NCBI RefSeq assembly: GCF_003330765.1
Contig: NZ_CP024902.1
Coordinates: 3,100,001-3,164,000, forward strand
From: Burkholderia pyrrocinia
Lineage (GTDB): Bacteria > Pseudomonadota > Gammaproteobacteria > Burkholderiales > Burkholderiaceae
Reading direction: 5' to 3'
Length of the DNA stretch: 64,000 bases
The number at the start of each line of letters is the position of its first letter. The stretch's first letter is position 1. Positions 39,759 through 48,009 of the stretch are shown in pieces. The notes below the pieces were generated by a model. That model did not search any database. It saw only the letters and a program-made list of their open reading frames with translations, and was not told the origin of the DNA. A program made the position numbers and the translations under genes.

Positions 39759-40145
39759 TTACTTCGCCGGCGCCTTGTACGCGATGCAGTCGACCTCGAC
39801 CTTGCAGTCGATGACCATGCTCGACTGCACGCACGCGCGTGCCGGCGGATGCTCGCCGAAGTACGAGATGAACACCTTGTTGAACGACGCGAAATCGCGC
39901 GCGTCGTCGAGCCACACGCCGCAGCGCACGACGTGCTCAAGGCCGTAGCCCGCTTCCTTCAGGATCGCGATCACGTTCTCGATCGTCTGCTTCGACTGCG
40001 TGACGATCCCGCCTTCGACGGCCTCGCCGTTCACCATCGGCGTCTGGCCCGACACGTACAGCCAGCCGTCGGCCTCGACCGCGCGTGCGAACGGCATCAC
40101 CTGGCCGCCGGTCCCCTTCGCTTCGCCTACGCCATATCGCTTCAT
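39759..40145 (-). CDS. RidA/YjgF family enamine/imine deaminase
   Basis: A 128-residue RidA-superfamily protein with PFARAVEADGWLYVSGQTPM and PARACVQSSM; the Arg of the imine-binding site is in the latter. RidA proteins hydrolyse reactive 2-aminoacrylate or imino acids released by PLP enzymes or amino-acid oxidases. AAGGAG precedes the ATG. Position 133 bp after the N-acyl-D-amino-acid deacylase gene, on the same strand, links it to D-amino-acid breakdown here; it may be a Rid2-type paralogue rather than housekeeping RidA. Confidence 0.9.
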   Translation of the reverse strand: MKRYGVGEAKGTGGQVMPFARAVEADGWLYVSGQTPMVNGEAVEGGIVTQSKQTIENVIAILKEAGYGLEHVVRCGVWLDDARDFASFNKVFISYFGEHPPARACVQSSMVIDCKVEVDCIAYKAPAK

Positions 40146-40278
40146 CGTTTCACTCCTTGTTTTGTCGACCCGGGCAGGCGCTTCAGCGCTGACCCGGATC
40201 CCGTGCAACGCACGGTTGCGGATGCGCGTGCCGGCAGCGGCACACGCGGGAAGATCGGAACAACAGCCGCGCCCGGAC

Positions 40279-41760
40279 TCAGAACGCAGCCTCTGCGCCC
40301 ACCGGCACGCGCTCGCCGCGCGCGACGAAGCCGCCGGCGCGCTCGCCGGTCGGCTGGCCGTTCTCGTAGGTCAGCACGCCGTTCACCCATACGGCGTCGA
40401 TCCCGTGCGCGGGCTGCTGCGGCTTCTCGAACGTCGCGGCGTCGATCACGCGCGCCGGATCGAACAGCACGAGATCCGCGTGGTAGCCCACCTGCACCTC
40501 GCCGCGCTGCGCGATCCCGTAGCGGCGTGCGGACAGCGACGTCATCTTGCGGATCGCCTCCTCGAGCGGCAGCAGGTTCGTGTCGCGCACGTAATGGCCT
40601 AGCACGCGCGGGAACGCGCCCCACAGCCGCGGGTGCGGCAGCGGATCGTTCGGCAGGCCGTCCGAGCCAACCATCGTCGCGGGGTGCGACAGAATCCGGC
40701 GCACGTCGTCCTCGGACATGTTGTGGTACACGGCGCCCGCCGGGCGGACGCGCTGCGCGGCCTCCTGCTCGGTCACGCCCCAGTCGGCCGCGATCGCCTT
40801 CAGCAGCTTGCCGGCGACTTCCGGGTGCGGCTCCGACCACGTGATCGTGATGTCGATATCGCCCGTCACCTGCTTCAGGTCGAGCGTGGACGAGCTGCGG
40901 CTGTACGGGTAGCAGTCGCAGCCGACCGGCTGATAGCGGCGCGCGCCTTCGAGCGACGCGAGCACTTCGGTGCTGCGCCCCCAGTTCGACGGGCCCGCGC
41001 ACTTCAGGTGCGAGATCACGACCGGCACCTGCGCATGGCGGCCGACGCGATACGCCTCGTCCATCGCATCGAGGATCGCGTCGAACTCGGTGCGCATGTG
41101 CGTCGTGTACAGCGCGCCCGCGTTCGCGAGCGGCTCGGCGAGCGCCATCACTTCCTCGGCCGGCGCCGCGAACGCGGAGCCATATGCGAGGCCCGACGAC
41201 AAGCCGAGCGCGCCGTTCGCCAGCGCCTCCTCGAGCTGCGCGCGCATCCCGGCGATCTCGCCGTCGGTCGCCGCGCGGTCGAGGCGGTCCATCTGGTTGT
41301 TGCGCAGCGCCGTATGGCCGACGAGCGCCGCGACGTTCACGGCCGGACGCGCGTCGTTCACGGCCGCGACGTAGTCGGCGAAGGTCGGGTACAGGAACGC
41401 GCCGCGCTCGCCGAGCAGGTTCATCGGGTCGGGCGGATCGCCCGCGAGCGTCACCGGCGACGCGCTGATCCCGCAATTGCCGACGATCACGGTCGTGACG
41501 CCCTGCGAGATCTTCGGCAGCATTTGCGGCGCGCGGATCACGTGCGTGTCGTCGTGCGTGTGCACGTCGACGAAACCCGGCGCGAGCGCACGGCCGTTCG
41601 CATCGACGACGGTCTCGGCGAGCCAGTTCGACAGGTTGCCGATCGCCGCGATCACGCCGTTGCGGATCGCGACGTCGCGCGTGACGGGCGGTGCGCCGGT
41701 GCCGTCGTAAAGCTGCGCGCCGACGATCAGCGTATCGGCGGCTTCGGGATGCGAATGCAT
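40279..41760 (-). CDS. N-acyl-D-amino-acid deacylase (D-aminoacylase)
   Basis: A 493-residue amidohydrolase. The zinc-binding GFVDVHTHDDTHVIRAP lies near residue 60, GNCGISASPV near residue 90, VISHLKCAG near residue 240 and GYHADLVLFDP near the C-terminus, all matching D-aminoacylase/N-acyl-D-glutamate deacylase. It releases D-amino acids from N-acyl derivatives, probably cell-wall or environmental. It starts 2 bp after the RpiR regulator stop with GGAG eight bases upstream. Confidence 0.93.
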   Translation of the reverse strand: MHSHPEAADTLIVGAQLYDGTGAPPVTRDVAIRNGVIAAIGNLSNWLAETVVDANGRALAPGFVDVHTHDDTHVIRAPQMLPKISQGVTTVIVGNCGISASPVTLAGDPPDPMNLLGERGAFLYPTFADYVAAVNDARPAVNVAALVGHTALRNNQMDRLDRAATDGEIAGMRAQLEEALANGALGLSSGLAYGSAFAAPAEEVMALAEPLANAGALYTTHMRTEFDAILDAMDEAYRVGRHAQVPVVISHLKCAGPSNWGRSTEVLASLEGARRYQPVGCDCYPYSRSSSTLDLKQVTGDIDITITWSEPHPEVAGKLLKAIAADWGVTEQEAAQRVRPAGAVYHNMSEDDVRRILSHPATMVGSDGLPNDPLPHPRLWGAFPRVLGHYVRDTNLLPLEEAIRKMTSLSARRYGIAQRGEVQVGYHADLVLFDPARVIDAATFEKPQQPAHGIDAVWVNGVLTYENGQPTGERAGGFVARGERVPVGAEAAF

Positions 41761-41762
41761 GG

Positions 41763-42701
41763 TCAGTCTCCTACCGGTTGACGGTCTCCGCCGCCGCGAT
41801 GCGCATCGAGCGCATGCTTGATGCGGCGCAACGATTCTCGGCCCGCATCCCCGAGCCGCAGCGCGACTCCGGTGACGAGCACGTCGATCGCCATCATCAT
41901 CGCGTAGCGCGATGTCGACGGCTTGTAAATGAAATCGGTTTCGAACGCGACGACCGGGATCAGGTGGTCAGCCAGCTTCGCGAGCGGGGAAGCCGGCGCC
42001 GTGATCGCGATCAGCTTCGCGCCGTAGCGCTTCGCGAGGCGGCAGCTCTCGAGCAGTTCGGGCACGCGCCCGCTCACCGACAGCGCGACGACGACGGCGT
42101 CGCGCGACAGCGTCGCGGACACCATCCGCTGCAGCAGGCTGTCCTGGTAGCTTGCGACCGGCCGGCCGAAGCGCACGAGCCGGAAGCGCAGCTCGTCGGC
42201 GAGCGCGGTCGAGCCGCCGCCCTGCCCGTACACGTAGATCATCTTCGCGCCGGCGAGCAGGTCGGCCGCCGCGTCGAACGACGTGTTGCGCAGCAGCTGG
42301 TGGTTGTGCGCGAGCGCCAGGCGAATCTCGTCGTAGACGACCGACGCGGGGTTCGTGTCGTCGGACGACGCATCGTCGGACGGCACGAGAAAGCGCTGGC
42401 CGACCGCCGCCGCCTGCGCGACCAGCACCTTCAGTTCGCGCACGTCGCGGCAGCCGACGGCCTTCGCGAAACGCGTGACCGTCGCGACGCTGACTTCCGC
42501 GTCGCGCGCAAGTGCGCCGATGCTCGCATGCGCGGCGCGCGCGAGATCGGCGAGGATGAACGCGGCGACCTTGCGCTCGGCTTCGCGCAGCTCGGGCGCG
42601 CATTCGGCGATCCGCGCGACGATGTCGAGGACCGGCGGAGCGACCGGAGCCGGATGGGGCTCTACCGCGAGCGGAGCGGACGGGGTGGCGGGCGTATTCA
42701 T
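41763..42701 (-). CDS. RpiR/MurR family transcriptional regulator
   Basis: A 312-residue regulator with an N-terminal RpiR helix-turn-helix (AHASIGALARDAEVSVATVT near residues 50-75) and a C-terminal SIS domain (MIYVYGQGGGSTALADEL; VVVALSVSGRVPELLE). SIS domains bind phosphosugars, which here may point to an amino-sugar or peptidoglycan-derived signal. It heads the D-aminoacylase/RidA operon and faces a divergent PLP enzyme gene across a region with two inverted repeats. Confidence 0.92.
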   Translation of the reverse strand: MNTPATPSAPLAVEPHPAPVAPPVLDIVARIAECAPELREAERKVAAFILADLARAAHASIGALARDAEVSVATVTRFAKAVGCRDVRELKVLVAQAAAVGQRFLVPSDDASSDDTNPASVVYDEIRLALAHNHQLLRNTSFDAAADLLAGAKMIYVYGQGGGSTALADELRFRLVRFGRPVASYQDSLLQRMVSATLSRDAVVVALSVSGRVPELLESCRLAKRYGAKLIAITAPASPLAKLADHLIPVVAFETDFIYKPSTSRYAMMMAIDVLVTGVALRLGDAGRESLRRIKHALDAHRGGGDRQPVGD

Positions 42702-42724
42702 CTGTGGGAAAGGGTGTGGAGCTT

Positions 42725-42743
42725 GATGTTACTAAATAACATC
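42725..42743. promoter_or_regulatory. Inverted repeat I, candidate RpiR operator
   Basis: GATGTTA-CTAAA-TAACATC is a perfect 7+7 bp repeat with a 5-base spacer in the rpiR/DSD1-like divergent region. It is AT-rich against a very GC-rich background, which supports a protein-binding or promoter role. Confidence 0.55.
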
Positions 42744-42747
42744 ACCG

Positions 42748-42776
42748 CGCAGATGCTACTTTCTGTACCATCTGCG
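42748..42776. promoter_or_regulatory. Inverted repeat II, second candidate RpiR operator
   Basis: CGCAGATG and CATCTGCG are perfectly complementary 8-bp arms separated by 13 bases. The left arm restarts the GATG(T/C)TACT motif of repeat I exactly 27 bp away, as expected for two sites bound by one regulator. Confidence 0.5.
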
Positions 42777-42820
42777 TGTCAACTTCAGTGCAATGCATAG
42801 TGATGATGGAGCAGGATGAC

Positions 42821-44101
42821 ATGAAAGTTACAAACTATCAGGAAGCGACGATTGATCCGTTCGGCAAGGGTCTCGGCAATCTGCCGAGCGCGAGCGTGCC
42901 GCTCGGCGACGCGGGCCGCCTCGAGTGGAACCTGCTCGCCGAAGACGTCAGCCTGCCGGCCGCCGTGCTTTACGAGGATCGCATCGAACACAACCTGAAC
43001 TGGATGCAGGCATTCGTCCAGCAGTATGGCGTCAAGTTTGCGCCGCACGGCAAAACGACGATGGCGCCGCAACTGTTCCGCCGCCAGCTCGACGCGGGCG
43101 CGTGGGGCATCACGCTCGCAACCGCGCACCAGACGCAGGCCGCGTATCACGGCGGCGTGCGGCGCGTGCTGCTCGCGAACCAGCTCGTCGGCCGCCAGAA
43201 CATGACGATCATCGCCGGGCTGCTGTCCGATCCTGACTTCGAATTCTTCTGCCTCGTCGATTCCGCCGAGAGCGTCGACCAGCTCGGCCGCTTCTTCGGC
43301 GAATTGAAGAAGCCGCTGAACGTGCTGCTCGAGCTCGGCGTGCCGGGCGGCCGCGCGGGCGTGCGCGATGCCGCGCAGCGCGAGGCCGTGCTCGCCGCGC
43401 TCGCGCGCTATCCGGACACGCTGAAGCTGGCCGGCATCGAACTCTACGAAGGCGTGCTGAAGGAGGAAGGCGAGATCCGCGCGTTCCTGCAGGGCGCGGT
43501 CGCGCTCACGCGCGAGCTGGCCGCCGCGGGCCGCTTCGCGCGCACGCCGGCGATCCTGTCCGGCGCCGGTTCGGCGTGGTACGACGTGGTCGCGGAGGAA
43601 TTCGCGAAGGCGTCCGACGCGGGCTTCGCGGAAGTCGTGCTGCGTCCGGGCTGCTACCTGACGCACGATGTCGGCATCTACAAGAAAGCGCAGACCGACG
43701 TGTTCGCGCGCAACCCGATCGCACGCACGATGGGCGAAGGGCTGCTGCCCGCGCTGCAGCTGTGGGCCTACGTGCAGTCGGTGCCGGAGCAGAATCGCGC
43801 GATCGTCGCGCTCGGCAAGCGCGACGCGGCGTTCGATGCAGGACTGCCCGAGCCGGCGCGCCACTTCCGCCCGGGCCGCGACAGCACGCCGCGCGACGTC
43901 GCCGCCACCGAAGGCTGGGCCGTCACCGGGATGATGGACCAGCACGCATACCTGCAGATCCCGCCGGGCGCGGACGTGAAGGTCGGCGACATGGTCGCGT
44001 TCGACATCTCGCACCCGTGCCTGACGTTCGACAAGTGGCGCCAGGTGCTCGTGCTCGATCCGCAGTTCCAGGTGACGGAAGTGGTCGAAACCTTCTTCTG
44101 A
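42821..44101 (+). CDS. DSD1-like PLP enzyme (D-amino-acid deaminase / D-threonine aldolase family)
   Basis: A 426-residue fold-III PLP protein: alanine-racemase-like N-terminal barrel with the PLP lysine in [13 protein letters not shown] near residue 76, and a C-terminal D-serine-dehydratase-like domain with the zinc-type [10 protein letters not shown] at the end. The family includes D-serine dehydratase and D-threonine aldolase; substrate cannot be decided. The ATG at 42821 follows GGAG and AGGA; earlier in-frame codons at 42776 and 42803 fall in the operator region. Divergent from the RpiR/D-aminoacylase operon, it likely consumes released D-amino acids. Confidence 0.88.
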   Translation: MKVTNYQEATIDPFGKGLGNLPSASVPLGDAGRLEWNLLAEDVSLPAAVLYEDRIEHNLNWMQAFVQQYGVKFAPHGKTTMAPQLFRRQLDAGAWGITLATAHQTQAAYHGGVRRVLLANQLVGRQNMTIIAGLLSDPDFEFFCLVDSAESVDQLGRFFGELKKPLNVLLELGVPGGRAGVRDAAQREAVLAALARYPDTLKLAGIELYEGVLKEEGEIRAFLQGAVALTRELAAAGRFARTPAILSGAGSAWYDVVAEEFAKASDAGFAEVVLRPGCYLTHDVGIYKKAQTDVFARNPIARTMGEGLLPALQLWAYVQSVPEQNRAIVALGKRDAAFDAGLPEPARHFRPGRDSTPRDVAATEGWAVTGMMDQHAYLQIPPGADVKVGDMVAFDISHPCLTFDKWRQVLVLDPQFQVTEVVETFF

Positions 44102-44289
44102 CGCATGGTGCGCGCGCCGCCCCGCCGCTCGCGCGGGGCGGCCGTCACGCGCGCTTCAATCTGCCGGAGTACACTGCGCTTTCGTCCTCGGGACCGTTGT
44201 GCGCTGCGCAACGGCGCCTCGAGGCCGTTGCGCCCGTCTGCCGCGCACGGCGCGAACGGGCGCTCAACGCCGCTTCACTGGAGAAAGCC

Positions 44290-44871
44290 ATGGCCGCGAA
44301 GAAGATCCTGTTCCTGACCGGCGATTTCGCCGAAGACTACGAAACGATGGTGCCGTTCCAGGCGCTGCAGGCCGTCGGCCACCACGTCGACGCAGTCTGC
44401 CCGGGCAAACGCGCGGGCGACAAGATCAAGACCGCGATCCACGATTTCGAAGGCGACCAGACCTACACCGAGAAGCCCGGCCACCAGTTCACGCTGAACG
44501 CGGCATTCGACGACGTCGACGCGTCGCGCTACGACGCGCTCGCGATCGCGGGCGGCCGCGCCCCCGAATACCTGCGACTCGATCCGAAGGTGATCGCGCT
44601 CGTGCGCGCGTTCGCCGAGGCCGGCAAGCCGATCGCGGCGATCTGCCATGCGGCGCAGCTGCTCGCGGCGGCCGACGTGATCCGCGGCAAGCGCATCTCG
44701 GCCTACCCGGCCTGCGCGCCCGAGGTGAAGCTCGCGGGCGGCGAATACGCGGACATCCCGGTCGACGCGGCCGTGACCGACGCGCCGTTCGTCACCGCGC
44801 CCGCGTGGCCCGCGCATCCGGCATGGCTCGCGCAGTTCCTCGCGCTGCTGGGAACACGCATCGAGCTGTAA
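44290..44871 (+). CDS. DJ-1/PfpI family protein
   Basis: A 193-residue class I glutamine amidotransferase-like protein. The nucleophile Cys is in [16 protein letters not shown] (near residue 119), with Glu near the N-terminus in TGDFAEDYE. Relatives act as glyoxalase III, deglycases or stress proteins; the exact role is open. GGAG lies upstream of the ATG at 44290. It stands 188 bp after the DSD1-like gene. Confidence 0.9.
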   Translation: MAAKKILFLTGDFAEDYETMVPFQALQAVGHHVDAVCPGKRAGDKIKTAIHDFEGDQTYTEKPGHQFTLNAAFDDVDASRYDALAIAGGRAPEYLRLDPKVIALVRAFAEAGKPIAAICHAAQLLAAADVIRGKRISAYPACAPEVKLAGGEYADIPVDAAVTDAPFVTAPAWPAHPAWLAQFLALLGTRIEL

Positions 44872-44873
44872 AC

Positions 44874-44904
44874 GTGAAGTGAAGTGAAATGAGATGAGAT
44901 GAAG
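44874..44904 (+). repeat. Degenerate pentanucleotide tandem repeat
   Basis: Six 5-base units of the types GTGAA and ATGAG follow directly after the DJ-1 gene stop. The tract is intergenic between convergent genes, so copy-number change would not alter a reading frame. Confidence 0.7.
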
Positions 44905-44987
44905 CGCCGGCCGGTGGCGGGATGTCAGGCCCGCTTGCCGGTCGCGATCGGGCGCGGTCGCGGCGTACGCGCCACCTGCCCCGCGCT

Positions 44988-45434
44988 TCAGCGCGCGACC
45001 GGCGTCGAACCGGCGTCCGCGATCCGCGATTCCAGCATCGCCAGCGCGCCCGACAGCGCATTCAGCACGTCGTCCGGCAACTGCGCCATCGTCTGCTCGA
45101 GAAACGCCTTGCGGCGCGGCATGCACGCGTCGAACGCGGCACGGCCGTCGTCCGTCAGCGTCACATTGGTCACGCGGTTGTCGCGCGCATCGGATTCGCG
45201 CTCGATCCAGCCGAGCGCATCGAGCGCCTTCAACTGGCGCGTCAGCGCGCCCGGATCGATGCGCAACACTTCGACGAGCCGCTTCTGCGACGAATGCCCG
45301 CCCATCGTGTGCAACGCGACCATGATGCGCCAGCGCGGCATCGGCTGCCCGACGTGCGCTTCGAACGCGGTCATGAACGCGCGGTACGTGCGTCCGAATT
45401 GCTGCAAGATCGCGACGCGGTCCTGTTCTTCCAT
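44988..45434 (-). CDS. MarR family regulator of the efflux operon
   Basis: A 148-residue winged-helix regulator; the DNA-binding region is HSSQKRLVEVLRIDPGALTRQLKALDALG (read from residue 47) with wing ESDARDNRVTNVTLTDDG. It lies 27 bp downstream of the DHA2 efflux gene on the same strand, so they form one operon and it likely represses it. The operator candidate is the palindrome at 47075-47088. Confidence 0.92.
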   Translation of the reverse strand: MEEQDRVAILQQFGRTYRAFMTAFEAHVGQPMPRWRIMVALHTMGGHSSQKRLVEVLRIDPGALTRQLKALDALGWIERESDARDNRVTNVTLTDDGRAAFDACMPRRKAFLEQTMAQLPDDVLNALSGALAMLESRIADAGSTPVAR

Positions 45435-45461
45435 GCGCTGATTTCGTTTCCGGTGAATCGT

Positions 45462-47057
45462 TCAATCGGCCGCGACGTGCGGTTCGATCTTGCTCCGCAG
45501 CGCGATCGGCGGCACGCGGCGGCACTGCCACACCGACACCACGGCGACGAGGGCCGCCATCGCGACGCCCAGGTGAATCGCGCCGACGAGCGATTCGCGG
45601 GCCGCTTCCAGCAGCAGCGCGCCATTATGCCCGGCACGCGTCAGCTCCGCGACGAGACCGCCCTGCGCCGCGCGATCGATCAGGATCTGCGGATCGGCGA
45701 GCTGCGCATGCCACTGCATCGCATGGTCGGCCGACAGCGCATTGCGCACGCCGCCCGAATACATCTGGTTGACGAGCGTGCCCGTCAGCGCGGTGCCGAC
45801 CATCCCGCCGACCATCCGCAGCGACTGCAGCAGCGCCGTCGCGATGCCGAGGTGCTCGCGGCCGGCCGCCTGCTGCGCGAACACGGTGAGGTTCGGCAGC
45901 ACGAAGCCGAGCCCGATGCCTCCCGCGGCCATCAGCGCCATCAGCATCCAGGTCGGCGTCGTGTGCGTCGACACGACGATGCCCGCGCACGCGATCGCGA
46001 ACAGCACGAAGCCGACGTGCAGCATCGCGTTCGGATTGCGGATGCGCGTGACGACGCGGCCGTTCATGATGCTGCCGATCGTGATGAACACGACGAGCGG
46101 CGTGATCACGAGCCCCGCCTCCTTCGGCGACATCCCGAAGCCGCCCTGGAACAGCAGCGGCGCGTAGAACAGCAGCGAGAACATCGAGAAACCGGCGAGG
46201 ATCGCGAGCATGAAGAGCGCCGACAGCGCGCGGTTGCCGAACATGTCGAACGGCAGAATCGGCTGCGCGCAGCGCTTCTCCCAGTGCCACAGGCCGACGC
46301 CGGCCGCGACCGCGACGACGAGCAGCAACGACGCCCAGCTCGCGACGCCGTACTTCGGCAGCCATTCGACGAACAGTTGCATTGCGCCGAGCGACAGCGC
46401 GATCAGCAGCGCGCCCGGCCAGTCGAGCCGCATCTTGCGATCGTGCTCGACGTGGCGCAGGTGCGGCAGGTAGCGCCACACGAACAGCAACGACAGCAGG
46501 CCGACCGGCAGGTTCACGTAGAACACCGAGCGCCAGCCGAACGACTGGGTCAGCACGCCGCCCAGCGACGGGCCGACCGCGTTCGCGATGCCGAAGGCGG
46601 AGCTCATCAGCACCTGCCAGCGCAACCGCACGACGGAATCGGGGAACAGGTCGGGAATGCACGCGAACGCGGTGCCGACCAGCATCCCGCCGCCGATGCC
46701 TTGCAGCCCGCGCGCGAGCACGAGATACAGCATGTCGTTGGCCATCCCGCACAGCACGGATGCGGCGGTGAACACGACGATCGACGCGATCACGAACGGC
46801 TTGCGGCCGTAATAGTCGCCGAGACGGCCGAAGATCGGCACCGTGATCACGGAACTGAGCAGGTACGAGGTCGCGACCCACGCGTACAGGTCGAAGCCCC
46901 TGAGCTCGGCGACGATGGTCGGCAGCGCGGTGCCGACGACGGTCTGGTCGAGCGCGACGAGCATGGTGACGAACGAGATCCCGATCATCGCCAGCAGCGA
47001 TTCGCGGAACGGCAGGACTTGCCCGCTCGAATGGTGGGCGGCAGTATGGACGGCCAT
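45462..47057 (-). CDS. DHA2-family MFS drug efflux transporter (EmrB-like)
   Basis: A 531-residue protein with about 14 membrane helices. Motifs include VALDQTVVGTALPTIVAEL (helix 1, DHA2 motif D1) and FGRLGDYYGRKPFVIAS (motif A). It resembles EmrB-type drug:proton antiporters of the inner membrane. The ATG at 47057 is preferred; an in-frame TTG at 47087 lies inside the operator palindrome. No EmrA-type adaptor or outer-membrane channel gene is adjacent, so it may act alone. Confidence 0.9.
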   Translation of the reverse strand: MAVHTAAHHSSGQVLPFRESLLAMIGISFVTMLVALDQTVVGTALPTIVAELRGFDLYAWVATSYLLSSVITVPIFGRLGDYYGRKPFVIASIVVFTAASVLCGMANDMLYLVLARGLQGIGGGMLVGTAFACIPDLFPDSVVRLRWQVLMSSAFGIANAVGPSLGGVLTQSFGWRSVFYVNLPVGLLSLLFVWRYLPHLRHVEHDRKMRLDWPGALLIALSLGAMQLFVEWLPKYGVASWASLLLVVAVAAGVGLWHWEKRCAQPILPFDMFGNRALSALFMLAILAGFSMFSLLFYAPLLFQGGFGMSPKEAGLVITPLVVFITIGSIMNGRVVTRIRNPNAMLHVGFVLFAIACAGIVVSTHTTPTWMLMALMAAGGIGLGFVLPNLTVFAQQAAGREHLGIATALLQSLRMVGGMVGTALTGTLVNQMYSGGVRNALSADHAMQWHAQLADPQILIDRAAQGGLVAELTRAGHNGALLLEAARESLVGAIHLGVAMAALVAVVSVWQCRRVPPIALRSKIEPHVAAD

Positions 47058-47074
47058 TTTTTGTTGATGCAACT

Positions 47075-47088
47075 TTTGACGAGTCAAA
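47075..47088. promoter_or_regulatory. Palindrome, candidate MarR operator
   Basis: TTTGAC-GA-GTCAAA is a perfect 6+6 bp palindrome 17 bases upstream of the efflux gene start. A -10-like TAGAAT on the minus strand at 47099-47104 would place transcription start beside it, a good position for repression. Confidence 0.6.
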
Positions 47089-47135
47089 CAATCTCAAAAT
47101 TCTAGCACGTCGGAGTAACCTAGGCTGGCGACGGT

Positions 47136-47149
47136 TTAGGGCCTGTTCC
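47136..47149 (+). repeat. Solo copy of the palindromic element tip
   Basis: The 14-base sequence TTAGGGCCTGTTCC matches exactly the outer end of the 50698-51016 element and lies 18 bp before the EcsC start codon. It diverges right after and may be a relic of an excised or truncated copy. Confidence 0.55.
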
Positions 47150-47166
47150 GGCCGCCAAGGAGAAAA

Positions 47167-48009
47167 ATGGAACCGATTTCAATCACCCCCGCGACGACGC
47201 TGTCCCAGGAGGATCGGGACGCGCTGGGGCGCGCGAAGCAGGTGCTGGAAAGCCCGTCACTGACGATGAAGCTGACGGGCATGCTCGGCGCGCCGGTCGA
47301 GAAAATGATCGCCCGGCTGCCGGATTTCGCGACCGGCAAGATCAACGATGCGACGCAGCTCGCGCTGCGCAAGTGCCTGAACATCGCGCTGCGCACGCTC
47401 GGCAAGCCGCCGGCGCCGGACGCCGAGCCCGACAAGCCGAGCAACCTGCTGCACAAGCTCGCGGTCGCGACAACCGGCGCGGCGGGCGGCGCGTTCGGCT
47501 TTTTCGCGCTGCCGGTCGAACTGCCGGTCACGACCACGCTGATCTTCCGCTCGGTGTGCGACATCGCGCGCAGCGAAGGCGAGGACCTGGCGTCGGTCGA
47601 TACGCAACTGCAATGCCTGGCCGTACTCGGCATGGGCGGTAGCACGAACAAGCAGGAAGAGGACGCCGATCTCGGCTATTTCGTGCTGCGCGGCGCGCTC
47701 GCGCAGGCCATCTCGAAGGCGTCGTCCGACATCACGACGAAAGGCATCGCCGCGCACAGCTCGGCGGCCGTGTTCAAGCTCGTGCAGACGGTAGCATCGC
47801 GCTTCTCGGTACAGGTGACCGAGCAGATGGCCGCGAAGTCGATTCCGGCGATCGGCGCCGTGCTCGGCGCGACCGTCAACACGCTGTTCATCGACCACTT
47901 CCAGCAGATGGCGCACGGCCACTTCACCGTGCGCCGGCTCGAGCGCAAGTACGGCTCGGTGGCCGTCAAGGCCGCCTATCAGGCGATCGACGCCTCGCCG
48001 ACGCGCTGA
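47167..48009 (+). CDS. EcsC family protein
   Basis: A 280-residue protein similar to the EcsC family, with a hydrophobic Gly/Ala core (AVATTGAAGGAFGFFALPVELPV) and AHSSAAVFKLVQTVASRF. The C-terminus HGHFTVRRLERKYGSVAVKAAY is typical. EcsC proteins have no settled function; in Bacillus the gene neighbours an ABC transporter. AAGGAG precedes the ATG. Its last 31 bases overlap the convergent alpha/beta hydrolase gene. Confidence 0.85.
   Translation: MEPISITPATTLSQEDRDALGRAKQVLESPSLTMKLTGMLGAPVEKMIARLPDFATGKINDATQLALRKCLNIALRTLGKPPAPDAEPDKPSNLLHKLAVATTGAAGGAFGFFALPVELPVTTTLIFRSVCDIARSEGEDLASVDTQLQCLAVLGMGGSTNKQEEDADLGYFVLRGALAQAISKASSDITTKGIAAHSSAAVFKLVQTVASRFSVQVTEQMAAKSIPAIGAVLGATVNTLFIDHFQQMAHGHFTVRRLERKYGSVAVKAAYQAIDASPTR

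Noticed and set aside
44874..44904. Pentanucleotide repeats as a phase-variation switch
   Set aside because: The tract lies after a stop codon between convergent genes, so slippage would not change a protein or an obvious promoter.
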